Below are positions 1 through 7,760 of a stretch of DNA of 14,117 nucleotides, one piece after another; within the stretch, counting starts at the first letter, position 1; each line of letters begins with the position of its first letter. The notes under the pieces were generated by a model. That model did no database searches, was not told the origin of the DNA, and saw nothing but the letters and a program-made list of their open reading frames with translations. A program made the translations under genes and the position numbers. The DNA lies in the NCBI GenBank assembly GCA_900753645.1, contig CAADZW010000086.1, positions 1 through 14,117 on the forward strand, read 5' to 3'. The DNA is from Bacilli bacterium (lineage in GTDB: Bacteria; Bacillota_I; Bacilli_A; RF39; UBA660).

Positions 1-273
1 TAAATACAAAATAATTGCTATTATGGGTATAATAAATAACTGTAACAAAAAATTATTGAATTGAATTTTGTTTTTATTTAATAAAATATAATCGACAATT
101 CCATAAACAACAAAAGAAGTATATATCAATTTCATATGTTCCCAAATACTTTCGTTTACAGGGAAAAAGATACTAAACAAAGAATTAGGCGACCATTCAT
201 ATAAAAAATGAAATAGGAAGCATAATAGAAATATACCAAAAACTCCAATAACCTTAATGGTTTTTAAATTCAT
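1..273 (-). CDS. DUF6512-like membrane protein, 5' part (truncated by window edge)
   Basis: An open frame on the minus strand starts at ATG 273-271 and runs 91 codons to the window edge without a stop, so only the N-terminal part is present. The start is supported by an AGAGGTG ribosome binding site 4-5 nt upstream. The protein begins MNLKTIKVIG, then a hydrophobic segment (about residues 8-24), a short YEWS segment, the sequence FFPVNESIWEHMKL (residues 36-49), another hydrophobic segment (50-65) and the start of a third (75-91). The FPVNE-S-WEH-KL signature after the first membrane helix is what I remember of DUF6512 integral membrane proteins of Bacillota; their function is unknown. It is transcribed away from dnaG, so it belongs to a different unit. 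The reading is secure from the frame and RBS; the family name is from memory. Confidence 0.75.
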   Translation of the reverse strand, partial: MNLKTIKVIGVFGIFLLCFLFHFLYEWSPNSLFSIFFPVNESIWEHMKLIYTSFVVYGIVDYILLNKNKIQFNNFLLQLFIIPIIAIILYL

Positions 274-378
274 AAAACACCTCTTTATTAATAATATGAA
301 TAAAAATGGGCAAAATATGTAAGTAAAAAAAGGAAATAATACTTTTTTTTCGTATATTAATAGTTAGGGGAGAAGTAT
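274..378. other. Divergent intergenic region between the DUF6512-like gene and dnaG
   Basis: This 105-nt AT-rich spacer must hold the start signals of two divergent transcripts. On the plus side TATATT (353-358) is a possible -10 but no -35 lies at the right distance. On the minus side TTTACT and TTTATT spaced 17 nt are only weak matches. I therefore call no specific promoter here. The dnaG ribosome binding site AGGGGAGA occupies 366-373. Confidence 0.5.
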
Positions 379-2106
379 ATGAATGCGATAACGACTGAAA
401 AAATTAACGAGATTAGAAATAGTGTCAATATAGTCGATATTGTATCAAGCTATATTGCCTTAACTAAAAAAGGGAAAAATTACTTTGGTGTCTGTCCTTT
501 CCACGAGGATGGTGATCCTTCCTTAAGCGTTTCACCTGACAAACAGATTTTTTCTTGCTTTTCTTGTCACACAGCAGGTAATGTTTTCACTTTTGTTAAA
601 GAATATGAACACGTTTCTTTTTTGGAAGCTGTCAAAATAGTTGCTGATATTGCGGGAATTGAATTTTCATTTAAGACAACTAACAAACCACTTATCAATC
701 ATGATATTTATAATATTTATGAAATTGGTCAAAAATTTTATTTAAACAATATCAATACAAAATTTGGTCAAGTTGCAAAGGATTATTTGTATAGACGAAA
801 AATAACTGACGAATTAATTAAAGAGTTTGAAATTGGACTAGCTATAAAAAACAATAAAGCTTTATCCAATTTACTAACAAAAAAAGAATTTAAAGAAAAA
901 GATTTGATCGATAGTGGATTAATTGTTAAAGATGAAAGAGGTTTTCATGATTTCTTTTATGATCGAATTATGTTTCCACTTAACGATCTTAACGGAAAAG
1001 TAATCGGTTATAGCGGTCGAATTTACTACCAGAGTGATGCACCTAAATATATTAATAGTAAAGAGCACGTTTTATTTAAAAAAGGTGAATATTTATATAA
1101 CTATGCTAAAGCTAAAAATGAATGTCGGATTAAAAATACTGTTATTATAATGGAAGGATTCATGGATGTCATAAGGGCTTATAGTGTTGGCGTTAAAAAT
1201 GTCGTCGCTACATTAGGAACAGCCTTTACTAAGGAACATGCTAATTTGATTAGAAGATTAGCTAATAATGTTATTATTTGTTTCGATGGTGACCAAGCTG
1301 GTGCTAAGGCAACCGTGGCTTGCAGTGAGCTATTAATAAATTTGGGAATTATTCCTAAAGTAGTTCGTTTAGAAGACAACCTCGATCCTGATGACTATAT
1401 TTTAAAATATGGTAAAGATAAATTTTTAGATAAAATCAATAATCCAATCAGTATTATGGATTTTAAATTAAGTTATTTAAAAAACGACAAGGATATGACC
1501 CAAACTGTTGATAAGGCAAAATATGCTAGTCAAGTTATCGAACAGTTAGATAAAATTGACGATGAGATACTAAGAGAAATCACCTTAAAAAAACTCAGTC
1601 AAGAAACAGATTTAGATATTGAATTTTTAAAAGATAAATTAAGTAAAAAAGAAGTAAAAGAATTTAGCAAACCAAAGGCCACCATTAAAATGAACAAATA
1701 CAAAACGGCCGAGTTAGGACTACTTTATTATATGTTAAGAAGTGGTGAAGTAATTAAGATGTTCGATAATCGTACTGTCTACTTTCCCACTAAAGAATAT
1801 CGTTTATTAGCTCATGAAATAAGTTACTTTTATAAAAATAATGGGTATATTAATGAAGCGGATTTTTCATCAGATTTAGACGAATCGATGATTAAAGTAT
1901 TTGGAGAAGTAGAATCCTTAGATTTAAAAGAAGAATATACAAATGATTTAATTATCGATTATATCAATGCTATTGAAGAAAAAAATATCGAAGATGAGAT
2001 GAATCGTTTGGAAAAATTACAACGAGAAGAAACGGATGAACTAAAAAAAGCCGAAATCGGTCAAAGAATTATCGAATTAAAAGTTAGGGGAGAAAAAAAT
2101 GTTTAA
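379..2106 (+). CDS. dnaG: DNA primase DnaG
   Basis: DnaG synthesises the RNA primers for replication, acting with the replicative helicase at the fork. The 575-residue product is close to the usual ~600. The N-terminal CHC2 zinc finger is complete: C39, H42, C60 and C63. The catalytic TOPRIM core shows the invariant Glu in MEGFMD (E259) and the acidic FDGDQAG motif (D303, D305), so the enzyme looks active. Residues from about 430 to the end form the helix-rich helicase-interacting region and, as is usual, are poorly conserved. The ATG at 379 has AGGGGAGA five bases upstream. The gene overlaps sigA by 8 nt, the macromolecular-synthesis pairing common in Bacillota; rpsU is not beside it. I see no Trp in the protein and no frameshift. 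Confidence 0.98.
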   Translation: MNAITTEKINEIRNSVNIVDIVSSYIALTKKGKNYFGVCPFHEDGDPSLSVSPDKQIFSCFSCHTAGNVFTFVKEYEHVSFLEAVKIVADIAGIEFSFKTTNKPLINHDIYNIYEIGQKFYLNNINTKFGQVAKDYLYRRKITDELIKEFEIGLAIKNNKALSNLLTKKEFKEKDLIDSGLIVKDERGFHDFFYDRIMFPLNDLNGKVIGYSGRIYYQSDAPKYINSKEHVLFKKGEYLYNYAKAKNECRIKNTVIIMEGFMDVIRAYSVGVKNVVATLGTAFTKEHANLIRRLANNVIICFDGDQAGAKATVACSELLINLGIIPKVVRLEDNLDPDDYILKYGKDKFLDKINNPISIMDFKLSYLKNDKDMTQTVDKAKYASQVIEQLDKIDDEILREITLKKLSQETDLDIEFLKDKLSKKEVKEFSKPKATIKMNKYKTAELGLLYYMLRSGEVIKMFDNRTVYFPTKEYRLLAHEISYFYKNNGYINEADFSSDLDESMIKVFGEVESLDLKEEYTNDLIIDYINAIEEKNIEDEMNRLEKLQREETDELKKAEIGQRIIELKVRGEKNV

Positions 2107-3184
2107 TGAAATAAAATCTTTTGAAGAAAGAAAAGAAGAACTAGTTAAATTAGGGAAAAAACAAGGGTACATTACTTATGAGGAGTTAGCTACCACTTTA
2201 AAAGGATTAGATTTAGATGCTGATTCGCTAGATGATTTATACAACGTTTTTAACGAAAATAATATTCCAGTTGTTTCTGAAGAAGAGGCTGAAAGTCCTG
2301 AAAATAGTAATGATAAAATATTGCTCGATGATACCACATTAACTAAAGATTTAAATATCAATGATCCGGTGAGGATGTATTTAAAAGAGATTGGGCAAAT
2401 CAAATTATTAACCACCGATGAAGAGTTAGATTTAGCAGATCGCATTTTAGAAGGTGACGAAGAGGCAAAAACAACTTTAGCTGAAGCTAATTTACGTTTA
2501 GTTGTCAGTATTGCTAAAAGATATGTCGGTCGCGGTATGTTATTCTTAGATTTAATTCAGGAAGGGAACATCGGTTTAATGAAAGCCGTTGAAAAATTCG
2601 ACGTAACCAAAGGTTATAAGTTTTCAACTTACGCGACATGGTGGATTAGACAAGCAATTACAAGAGCGATCGCTGATCAAGCTAGAACGATTCGTGTTCC
2701 TGTTCATATGGTTGAAACAATTAATAAACTAGCTAGAATTCAAAGACAATTAACTTTAGAGTTAAATAGAGAACCAACCGAAGAAGAATTGGCTAAAAAA
2801 ATGAATACATCTATCGACAAGATAAGAGAAATATATAAAATTAGCCAAGAGCCAGTCAGTTTGGAAACACCGATCGGTGAAGAAGATGACTCACATTTAG
2901 GTGACTTTATCAAAGATGAACACAATATGAGTCCTGAAGAATATGCGACTAACGAAATGTTAAAAGATGAAATAAGTGACATTTTACTAACTTTAACGGA
3001 ACGTGAGGAAAAAGTAATCAGATTAAGATTTGGTCTTGAAGACGGTAAAGCAAGAACATTAGAAGAAGTTGGTCAAATGTTTGGCGTAACTCGTGAAAGA
3101 ATTAGACAAATCGAAGCAAAAGCCCTAAGAAAACTAAGACATCCTTCAAGATCTAGAAAACTAAAAGATTATTTAGATAACTAA
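2099..3184 (+). CDS. sigA: Primary (housekeeping) sigma factor SigA/RpoD
   Basis: This sigma-70 factor directs core RNA polymerase to -10/-35 promoters. The 361 residues match the short Bacillota type (B. subtilis SigA is about 371). Order of regions: a region 1.1-like segment (about 15-60), region 1.2 from [11 protein letters not shown] (about 90), region 2 with [16 protein letters not shown] (131-146) and the aromatic-rich 2.3/2.4 block [13 protein letters not shown], region 3, and region 4.2 with the helix-turn-helix [20 protein letters not shown] (320-339). The RBS AGGGGAGA (2086-2093) and ATG lie inside the end of dnaG, with the start 8 nt before the dnaG stop ends. Expression is probably translationally coupled to dnaG. 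The intact 2.4 and 4.2 regions justify searching the window for consensus -10/-35 promoters. Confidence 0.98.
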   Translation: MFNEIKSFEERKEELVKLGKKQGYITYEELATTLKGLDLDADSLDDLYNVFNENNIPVVSEEEAESPENSNDKILLDDTTLTKDLNINDPVRMYLKEIGQIKLLTTDEELDLADRILEGDEEAKTTLAEANLRLVVSIAKRYVGRGMLFLDLIQEGNIGLMKAVEKFDVTKGYKFSTYATWWIRQAITRAIADQARTIRVPVHMVETINKLARIQRQLTLELNREPTEEELAKKMNTSIDKIREIYKISQEPVSLETPIGEEDDSHLGDFIKDEHNMSPEEYATNEMLKDEISDILLTLTEREEKVIRLRFGLEDGKARTLEEVGQMFGVTRERIRQIEAKALRKLRHPSRSRKLKDYLDN

Positions 3185-3187
3185 AGA

Positions 3188-3262
3188 ATTATCAATTATG
3201 TCATCAGTCTTATAAGCTATTTAAAAGGTTATAGATTTGGTGAAATTTAATTGATTTTTTTT
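3188..3262 (+). terminator. Possible weak terminator after dnaG-sigA
   Basis: ATCAATTA about 10 nt after the sigA stop is the reverse complement of TAATTGAT just before a run of eight T (3255-3262). The arms pair over 8 bp, but the loop is about 50 nt and the stem is nearly all A-T, so a Rho-independent terminator is only a weak suggestion. A new promoter follows immediately. Confidence 0.25.
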
Positions 3263-3272
3263 GTTGAAAAGT

Positions 3273-3301
3273 TTGACAAATATGTTTTTTTGTATTAGAA
3301 T
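3273..3301 (+). promoter_or_regulatory. SigA-type promoter of the nrtR-like operon
   Basis: A perfect -35 TTGACA (3273-3278) is followed after 17 nt by -10 TAGAAT (3296-3301). The spacer contains a T7 run. The predicted start of transcription is near 3307-3309, giving a leader of about 28 nt before the ATG at 3336, with AGAGGAG as ribosome binding site. Confidence 0.8.
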
Positions 3302-3306
3302 AATGA

Positions 3307-3321
3307 GTGTATAAAAAACAC
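3307..3321. promoter_or_regulatory. Candidate operator GTGT-N7-ACAC at the transcription start
   Basis: A short inverted repeat (GTGT at 3307-3310 and ACAC at 3318-3321, 7-nt spacer) sits exactly where transcription should begin and directly upstream of a gene for a DNA-binding regulator. Autoregulation would fit this placement. The arms are only 4 bp, so it may be chance in AT-rich DNA. Confidence 0.3.
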
Positions 3322-3335
3322 AAAGAGGAGTTTTT

Positions 3336-4007
3336 ATGAATAGTTTTAAAGATGAAAATAGTTTAACATTAGAGACTTTAATTGGAATTTTTTCTGTCAA
3401 TAAAGGAAAAATAAAAATTTTATTGATGCGTAAAAAGGACGATCCATATAAAGGTCATTGGATTTTACCAGGGTCAATTCTTAATGTTAATGAAACTTTA
3501 GAAGATAATGTCAATAGCGTAATTAACGAAAAATTAGGATTGCCATCGATGTACATTGAGCAATGCTATACTTTTAGTGAACTTAATAGAAATCAAGATG
3601 CTAGAATATTAGCGACTTCCTATATTGGTCTTATCGATAACATTACCTTAGTTTTAAAAAAACAAGATCGAGAAGGAATAGAATTAGAATGGTTTGATAT
3701 CAATTCGATTCCCAAAACGGCATATGATCATGATCAGATCATTGCAAAATTAGTTGAGTACTTAAGGAAACGAATAACCAACAGTAATATTTTGCGAATT
3801 CTTTTCCCAAGTGATTTCACTTTACCTGAGTTACAAAAAGTTTACGAACAAATTTTAAATATTAAAATTGATCGCCGTAATTTTCGTAAAAAGTTACTCA
3901 ACTTAGATTATGTTGTTTATACTGGTGATGTCAATGAAGGATATATGGGTAGACCCGCTAAGTTGTATCGTTTTAATGAAGAGTTAAAGGAGCGAAATAT
4001 TTTCTGA
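3336..4007 (+). CDS. NrtR-like transcriptional regulator (degenerate Nudix domain plus winged helix)
   Basis: The 223-residue protein has the two-domain layout of the NrtR family: an N-terminal Nudix fold (about 12-145) and a C-terminal winged-helix DNA-binding domain (about 147-218). The latter includes FTLPELQKVYE, the RRNFRKKLL recognition-like segment and GRPAKLYRF. In this family the Nudix domain senses ADP-ribose or a related nucleotide and the protein usually represses NAD-metabolism or sugar genes. The domain start KILLMRKKDDPYKGHWILPG is typical. The Nudix box is broken: aligned to MutT, the first Gly is S47, the Arg of REUXEE is S61, and of the three metal-binding Glu the first is V62 and the third K66; E53, E65 and G68 remain. 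Hydrolysis is therefore unlikely and a sensing role likely. Targets are not visible; no NAD or pentose gene is nearby. The gene ends in TGA overlapping the next ATG. Confidence 0.85.
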   Translation: MNSFKDENSLTLETLIGIFSVNKGKIKILLMRKKDDPYKGHWILPGSILNVNETLEDNVNSVINEKLGLPSMYIEQCYTFSELNRNQDARILATSYIGLIDNITLVLKKQDREGIELEWFDINSIPKTAYDHDQIIAKLVEYLRKRITNSNILRILFPSDFTLPELQKVYEQILNIKIDRRNFRKKLLNLDYVVYTGDVNEGYMGRPAKLYRFNEELKERNIF

Positions 4008-4192
4008 TGAAAAGATTTAAATTAAACAATCATGGTTGGGGGTTACAAGTTATGCTTGCTGGTATTTTGGTATTGTTGATTGCTCTTGTAGTCGCTGCCA
4101 TTCTTATTGATAATGTTTTTAATAATAATGAGCCAACTGATGATGATTCATCAACAGATACTTCTTATGTCGAAACAATTAGAAATGTGTAA
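4007..4192 (+). CDS. Small single-pass membrane protein, pilin-like N-terminus, function unknown
   Basis: The 61-residue product starts at the ATG that shares one base with the regulator's TGA stop, with AAAGGAG about 14 nt upstream, so translation is probably coupled. It begins with a basic leader MKRFKLNNHG, followed without a break by a hydrophobic segment (about 11-34, WGLQVMLAGILVLLIALVVA) and then an acidic, Asn/Asp/Ser-rich tail (35-61). A short basic leader ending in Gly before a long helix resembles type IV prepilins and pseudopilins. The Glu at position +5 of the mature form is missing (Val here) and no prepilin peptidase is in the window, so this is only a resemblance. An ordinary N-in membrane anchor with an acidic outside tail explains the sequence equally well. 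I do not recognise a named family. Confidence 0.7.
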   Translation: MKRFKLNNHGWGLQVMLAGILVLLIALVVAAILIDNVFNNNEPTDDDSSTDTSYVETIRNV

Positions 4193-4210
4193 ATACTTAT
4201 AGAAATTTTG

Positions 4211-4218
4211 AAAGGATG
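4211..4218 (+). promoter_or_regulatory. Ribosome binding site deciding the zinc-ribbon gene start
   Basis: AAAGGATG ends 6 nt before the ATG at 4225. It overlaps the ATG at 4216 and leaves no space for the ATG at 4219, which argues against both. The chosen start also gives the usual M-x-L-I-K-C beginning of zinc-ribbon proteins. Confidence 0.65.
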
Positions 4219-4224
4219 ATGATT

Positions 4225-4563
4225 ATGAGTTTAATAAAATGTCGTGAATGTGGTAAAGAAATTAGTGAATTGTCGACAACTTGTCCTAATTGTGGTTGCC
4301 CACAGGATGTTCAAGCAAATCAGACCGTTAATAAAACGAATTCATTTGCTGTCGCTGGTTTTGTAATCGCAATAGTTTCTCTTTTTTTGAATTTATGGGG
4401 TTTAGTAGGGGCTATCGCAGTTGTATTATCAGGGGTAGCTTTAAGTCAAATTAATAAAACCAATGAAAACGGTAAAGGTTTAGCAATCGCTGGATTGATT
4501 ATCGGTATTATAAGTGTTATTTATGCAATATTTGTAATATCTTTTATCTCTAGTTTGTTTTAA
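4225..4563 (+). CDS. Zinc-ribbon protein with DUF4190-like membrane domain
   Basis: The 112-residue product begins MSLIKCRECG and carries a zinc ribbon with two CxxC pairs (C6/C9 and C20/C23). A Gln/Asn linker follows, then two membrane segments (about 40-66 and 82-112) separated by an Asn/Lys-rich turn containing ALSQINKTNENGKGLAIAG. That Gly-rich double-helix pattern with INKTN-GKGLAIAG resembles the DUF4190 family, whose function is unknown. Upstream ATG codons in frame at 4216 and 4219 lie on or directly against the ribosome binding site AAAGGATG (4211-4218), so the ATG at 4225 is the better start. The gene lies 32 nt after the small membrane protein and probably shares its promoter. A regulatory or assembly role at the membrane is only a guess. 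Confidence 0.85.
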   Translation: MSLIKCRECGKEISELSTTCPNCGCPQDVQANQTVNKTNSFAVAGFVIAIVSLFLNLWGLVGAIAVVLSGVALSQINKTNENGKGLAIAGLIIGIISVIYAIFVISFISSLF

Positions 4564-4583
4564 TAAAAAGTGTATATAAGTAC

Positions 4584-4613
4584 TTGACAAACATATAATA
4601 AAAGTGGTACACT
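4584..4613 (+). promoter_or_regulatory. str operon promoter (TTGACA, extended -10)
   Basis: -35 TTGACA (4584-4589), 18-nt spacer and -10 TACACT (4608-4613) preceded by TG at 4605-4606, which forms an extended -10. Transcription should start near 4619-4621, leaving an 85-nt leader before rpsL. The -10 lies in the short palindrome AGTG-GTA-CACT. A perfect TATAAT at 4594-4599 is too close to the -35 to be used with it. Confidence 0.8.
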
Positions 4614-4627
4614 GTTACTGCGTTTAA

Positions 4628-4653
4628 TTTGGATTTGCTTTAGCAAATCTAAA
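4628..4653 (+). promoter_or_regulatory. Leader hairpin of the rpsL-rpsG-fusA transcript
   Basis: GATTTGC (4632-4638) and GCAAATC (4643-4649) pair perfectly around a TTTA loop. One G-U and three T-A pairs extend this to 11 bp (4628-4653). No T-run follows, so it is not an intrinsic terminator. It begins about 8 nt after the predicted transcription start. A 4-bp hairpin ACAC/GTGT (4672-4685) lies just before the ribosome binding site. Candidate roles are mRNA stabilisation or a ribosomal-protein binding site; the sequence alone does not choose. Confidence 0.6.
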
Positions 4654-4704
4654 ATTAATAATAAAAATGAAACACCTGGAAGTGTGTAAAGAAAGGAGGA
4701 TACA

Positions 4705-5118
4705 ATGCCTACAATTAACCAATTAATTAGAAAAAATCGTAAAGATAAAACTCGCAAGAGAAAATCACCGGTTTTAGGAATTGGATACAACAGTAAAGAT
4801 AAAGTTCGTACAAGTCAAAATTCACCTCAAAAACGTGGTGTTTGTACTCGTGTTGGAACAATGGCACCTAAAAAACCAAACTCTGCGTTACGTAAATATG
4901 CCCGTGTAAGATTATCTAACGGTATGGAAGTTACGGCTTACATTCCTGGAGAAGGACACAATTTACAAGAACACTCAGTCGTTTTAATTCGTGGTGGTCG
5001 TGTTAAAGACTTAATCGGTGTTAGATATCACATTATTCGTGGTACAATGGATACGGCTGGAATTGAAAAACGTCGTCAAGGACGTAGCAAGTATGGTAGT
5101 AAAAAACCTAAAAAATAA
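4705..5118 (+). CDS. rpsL: 30S ribosomal protein S12
   Basis: S12 lies in the decoding centre of the small subunit and helps set accuracy. The 137 residues, the PTINQLIRK start, [21 protein letters not shown] and [20 protein letters not shown] are unmistakable, and the length and N-terminal insertion are of the gram-positive type. The two Lys that change in streptomycin-resistant mutants are wild type: K56 and K101 (E. coli K42 and K87). The Asp that E. coli methylthiolates is D102. The residue equivalent to E. coli P90 is I104 (ATC at 5014-5016), where Pro is nearly universal; the neighbouring sequence is otherwise normal. Arg is mostly CGT, as in highly expressed genes. RBS AAAGGAGG at 4692-4699; first gene of the str operon. 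Confidence 0.99.
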   Translation: MPTINQLIRKNRKDKTRKRKSPVLGIGYNSKDKVRTSQNSPQKRGVCTRVGTMAPKKPNSALRKYARVRLSNGMEVTAYIPGEGHNLQEHSVVLIRGGRVKDLIGVRYHIIRGTMDTAGIEKRRQGRSKYGSKKPKK

Positions 5119-5132
5119 GAAAGGAGATAGTT

Positions 5133-5600
5133 ATGCGTAAAAAACGTGCAGTTAAAAGAGACGTATTACCAGATCCAATATACAATTCAAAATTAGTAAC
5201 AAAACTAATTAATCGTTTAATGGTCGATGGTAAAAAAGGAGTTGCTCAAACAATTCTATATGACTCTTTTGAAATGATTAAAGAAAAAACAAACCAAGAA
5301 CCAATGGACGTTTTAAACAAAGCTTTAGAAAATATTCAACCAGCTTTGGAAGTTAAATCACGTCGTGTTGGAGGAGCTAACTATCAAGTTCCAGTCGAAG
5401 TAAGACCAGATCGAAGTCAAGCTTTAGGATTAAGATGGTTAGTACAGTATGCTAGATTAAGAGGCGGACATTCAATGGCTGAAAATTTAGCTAACGAAAT
5501 TATCGATGCATCAAATGGTGTTGGTGCAGCAGTTAAAAAACGTGAAGATACTCACAGAATGGCCGAAGCTAACAAAGCATTCGCTCATTATAGATGGTAA
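5133..5600 (+). CDS. rpsG: 30S ribosomal protein S7
   Basis: S7 starts assembly of the 30S head by binding 16S rRNA and touches the E-site tRNA and mRNA. The 155-residue product has the family landmarks [33 protein letters not shown] and the C-terminal [15 protein letters not shown], and is the normal length for Bacillota. It starts 14 nt after the S12 stop with AAAGGAG inside the gap. In E. coli S7 represses the str operon by binding a structured S12-S7 intergenic region of about 100 nt; here the gap is too short for such a site. Confidence 0.99.
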   Translation: MRKKRAVKRDVLPDPIYNSKLVTKLINRLMVDGKKGVAQTILYDSFEMIKEKTNQEPMDVLNKALENIQPALEVKSRRVGGANYQVPVEVRPDRSQALGLRWLVQYARLRGGHSMAENLANEIIDASNGVGAAVKKREDTHRMAEANKAFAHYRW

Positions 5601-5615
5601 GAAAGGAAATAATAT

Positions 5616-7688
5616 ATGGCTCGTGAATATAGTTTAGAAAAAACGCGAAATTTCGGTATCATGGCCCATATCGATGCAGGAAAAACAACGTGTACTGAAC
5701 GTGTGCTATTCCATACTGGTAAGATTCACAAAATCGGTGAAACTCACGACGGTGAATCACAAATGGACTGGATGGAACAAGAACAAGAACGTGGTATCAC
5801 GATTACTTCAGCTGCAACGACTGCTTTTTGGAAAAATTATCGATTCAATATCATCGATACGCCAGGACATGTCGATTTTACAGTTGAAGTATCACGTTCA
5901 CTTCGTGTATTAGATGGTGCTGTAGCATTACTTGATGCTCAAGCTGGTGTCGAACCACAAACGGAAACAGTATGGCGTCAAGCAACTGAATTTAAAGTAC
6001 CAAGAATGATTTTCTGTAACAAGATGGATAAGATGGGAGCTAATTTTGAATATAGTTTATCGACTATCGATTCAAGATTAGGTGTTAATGCTAAACCAAT
6101 CGAATGGCCAATCGGTGCAGAAAATGAATTTAATGGGATTATCGATTTGGTTACTAAAACAGCTTATCAGTATGATGGTGATCAAAAAGAAGAACCAAAG
6201 ATTATCGACATTCCTGCTGATATGGTCGATTTAGTTGAAGAAAAACATAATGAATTGATCGAAGCAGTAGCAGAATTCGATGATGAATTGATGAATAAAT
6301 ATTTAGAAGGCGAAGAAATTTCAGTAGACTTAATTAAACAAGCAATAAGAAAAGGAACTTTAGCAGTTGAATTTTTCCCAGTATTATGTGGAACAGCTTT
6401 AGGTAATATGGGTGTTAAATTGTTATTAGATGCTGTAATCGATTATCTACCAAGCCCAGTTGACATTGAAGCGATTAAAGGTGTTGATTTAGATGGTAAT
6501 GAAATCGAAAGACATCCATCTGATTCAGAACCATTTTCAGCCTTAGCATTCAAAGTTATGACTGATCCATTCGTTGGTAAATTAACTTTCTTTAGAGTTT
6601 ATTCAGGACACTTATCAAGTGGTTCATATGTATTAAATGCAACTAAAGATAAAAAAGAAAGAATTGGTCGTATCTTACAAATGCATGCTAACAATCGTAC
6701 TGAAATATCAGAAGTATTTGCAGGAGATATTGCTGCTGCAGTCGGACTTAAGGATACAACTACTGGTGATACTTTATGTGATGAGAAGAAACCTTGTATT
6801 CTAGAATCAATGGTTTTCCCAGAACCAGTTATCGAATTAGCAGTTGAACCTAAATCAAAAGCTGATCAAGATAAAATGGGTATTGCTTTACAAAAATTGG
6901 CTGAAGAAGATCCAACTTTTAGAGCTAGTACCAACCATGAAACTGGTCAAACTATTATCGCTGGTATGGGTGAGTTACACTTGGATATTATCGTTGATCG
7001 AATGAGAAGAGAATTCGGCGTGGAAGCTAATATTGGTAAACCACAAGTATCTTATCGTGAAACATTGACTGCTACTGGTGATTGTGAAGGTAAGTATATT
7101 AAACAATCTGGTGGTCGTGGACAATACGGACATGTATGGATTAAATTCGAACCAAATCCAGATAAAGGATACGAATTTGTCGATGCCATTGTCGGTGGTG
7201 TTGTTCCAAGAGAATACATTCCTGTTACCGATAAAGGTTTGCAGGATGCGATGAAGACTGGTATTTTAGCTGGTTATCCGATGATCGATGTCAAAGCGAC
7301 ATTATTCGATGGATCTTACCACGATGTCGACTCATCAGAAATGGCTTATAAAATAGCTGCTTCAATGGCATTAAAAGAAGCTAAGAATAAATGTAAACCT
7401 ATTTTACTTGAACCAATCATGAAAGTACAAGTAGTGGTTCCAGATGAATATTTAGGTGCAGTTATGGGTGAACTTACTTCTCGTCGTGGTCGACCATTAG
7501 GTCAAGAATCACGTGGTAACGCTTTAGCAATCGAGGCAATGGTACCGCTTGCTGAAATGTTTGGGTATGCAACTAGTTTGAGAAGTAATACTCAAGGAAG
7601 AGGAACATTTACGATGACATTTGATCATTATGAAGAGGTTCCAAGAAATATCGCTGAAGATATTATCAAAAAAAATGGTACAAATTAA
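5616..7688 (+). CDS. fusA: Elongation factor G
   Basis: EF-G is the GTPase that drives translocation and, with RRF, ribosome recycling. The 690 residues are full length. GTP-binding motifs: AHIDAGKT (17-24), switch I with RGITITS (Thr at 62), DTPGHVDF (81-88, catalytic His 85) and NKMDK (135-139). Domain II follows about residue 290, then domain III with [10 protein letters not shown], domain IV with [13 protein letters not shown] and [14 protein letters not shown], and domain V to the end. It starts 15 nt after rpsG; the stop codon of rpsG is directly followed by GAAAGGA, the same arrangement as between rpsL and rpsG. No odd substitutions in the motifs checked. Third gene of the str operon. 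Confidence 0.99.
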   Translation: MAREYSLEKTRNFGIMAHIDAGKTTCTERVLFHTGKIHKIGETHDGESQMDWMEQEQERGITITSAATTAFWKNYRFNIIDTPGHVDFTVEVSRSLRVLDGAVALLDAQAGVEPQTETVWRQATEFKVPRMIFCNKMDKMGANFEYSLSTIDSRLGVNAKPIEWPIGAENEFNGIIDLVTKTAYQYDGDQKEEPKIIDIPADMVDLVEEKHNELIEAVAEFDDELMNKYLEGEEISVDLIKQAIRKGTLAVEFFPVLCGTALGNMGVKLLLDAVIDYLPSPVDIEAIKGVDLDGNEIERHPSDSEPFSALAFKVMTDPFVGKLTFFRVYSGHLSSGSYVLNATKDKKERIGRILQMHANNRTEISEVFAGDIAAAVGLKDTTTGDTLCDEKKPCILESMVFPEPVIELAVEPKSKADQDKMGIALQKLAEEDPTFRASTNHETGQTIIAGMGELHLDIIVDRMRREFGVEANIGKPQVSYRETLTATGDCEGKYIKQSGGRGQYGHVWIKFEPNPDKGYEFVDAIVGGVVPREYIPVTDKGLQDAMKTGILAGYPMIDVKATLFDGSYHDVDSSEMAYKIAASMALKEAKNKCKPILLEPIMKVQVVVPDEYLGAVMGELTSRRGRPLGQESRGNALAIEAMVPLAEMFGYATSLRSNTQGRGTFTMTFDHYEEVPRNIAEDIIKKNGTN

Positions 7689-7698
7689 TATAAAAGAC

Positions 7699-7725
7699 TT
7701 GAATTTTTACGTTAATTGGTATAAA
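7699..7725 (+). promoter_or_regulatory. Internal tuf promoter
   Basis: Between fusA and tuf, TTGAAT (7699-7704) and TATAAA (7720-7725) are spaced 15 nt; taking TAAAAT (7722-7727) instead gives 17 nt. TATAAA is preceded by TG at 7717-7718, an extended -10. It would give tuf extra transcription beyond read-through from the str promoter. The spacing uncertainty keeps confidence moderate. Confidence 0.55.
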
Positions 7726-7760
7726 ATGTAATATGAAATAATTAAGGAGGAAAAATTTAT

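Noticed and set aside
1179..1379. Minus-strand open frame inside dnaG
   Set aside because: It lies opposite the highly conserved TOPRIM core of dnaG, has no ribosome binding site I can see and no recognisable protein features.
4594..4599. Perfect TATAAT upstream of rpsL
   Set aside because: Only 4 nt from the TTGACA -35, and no other -35 at 16-18 nt; the extended -10 TGGTACACT fits better.
4560..4790. Minus-strand open frame over the str promoter and rpsL start
   Set aside because: It runs antisense through the promoter, leader and rpsL start, with no sign of its own translation signals.
5674..5913. Plus-strand 79-codon frame within fusA
   Set aside because: Out-of-frame shadow of the EF-G GTPase domain.
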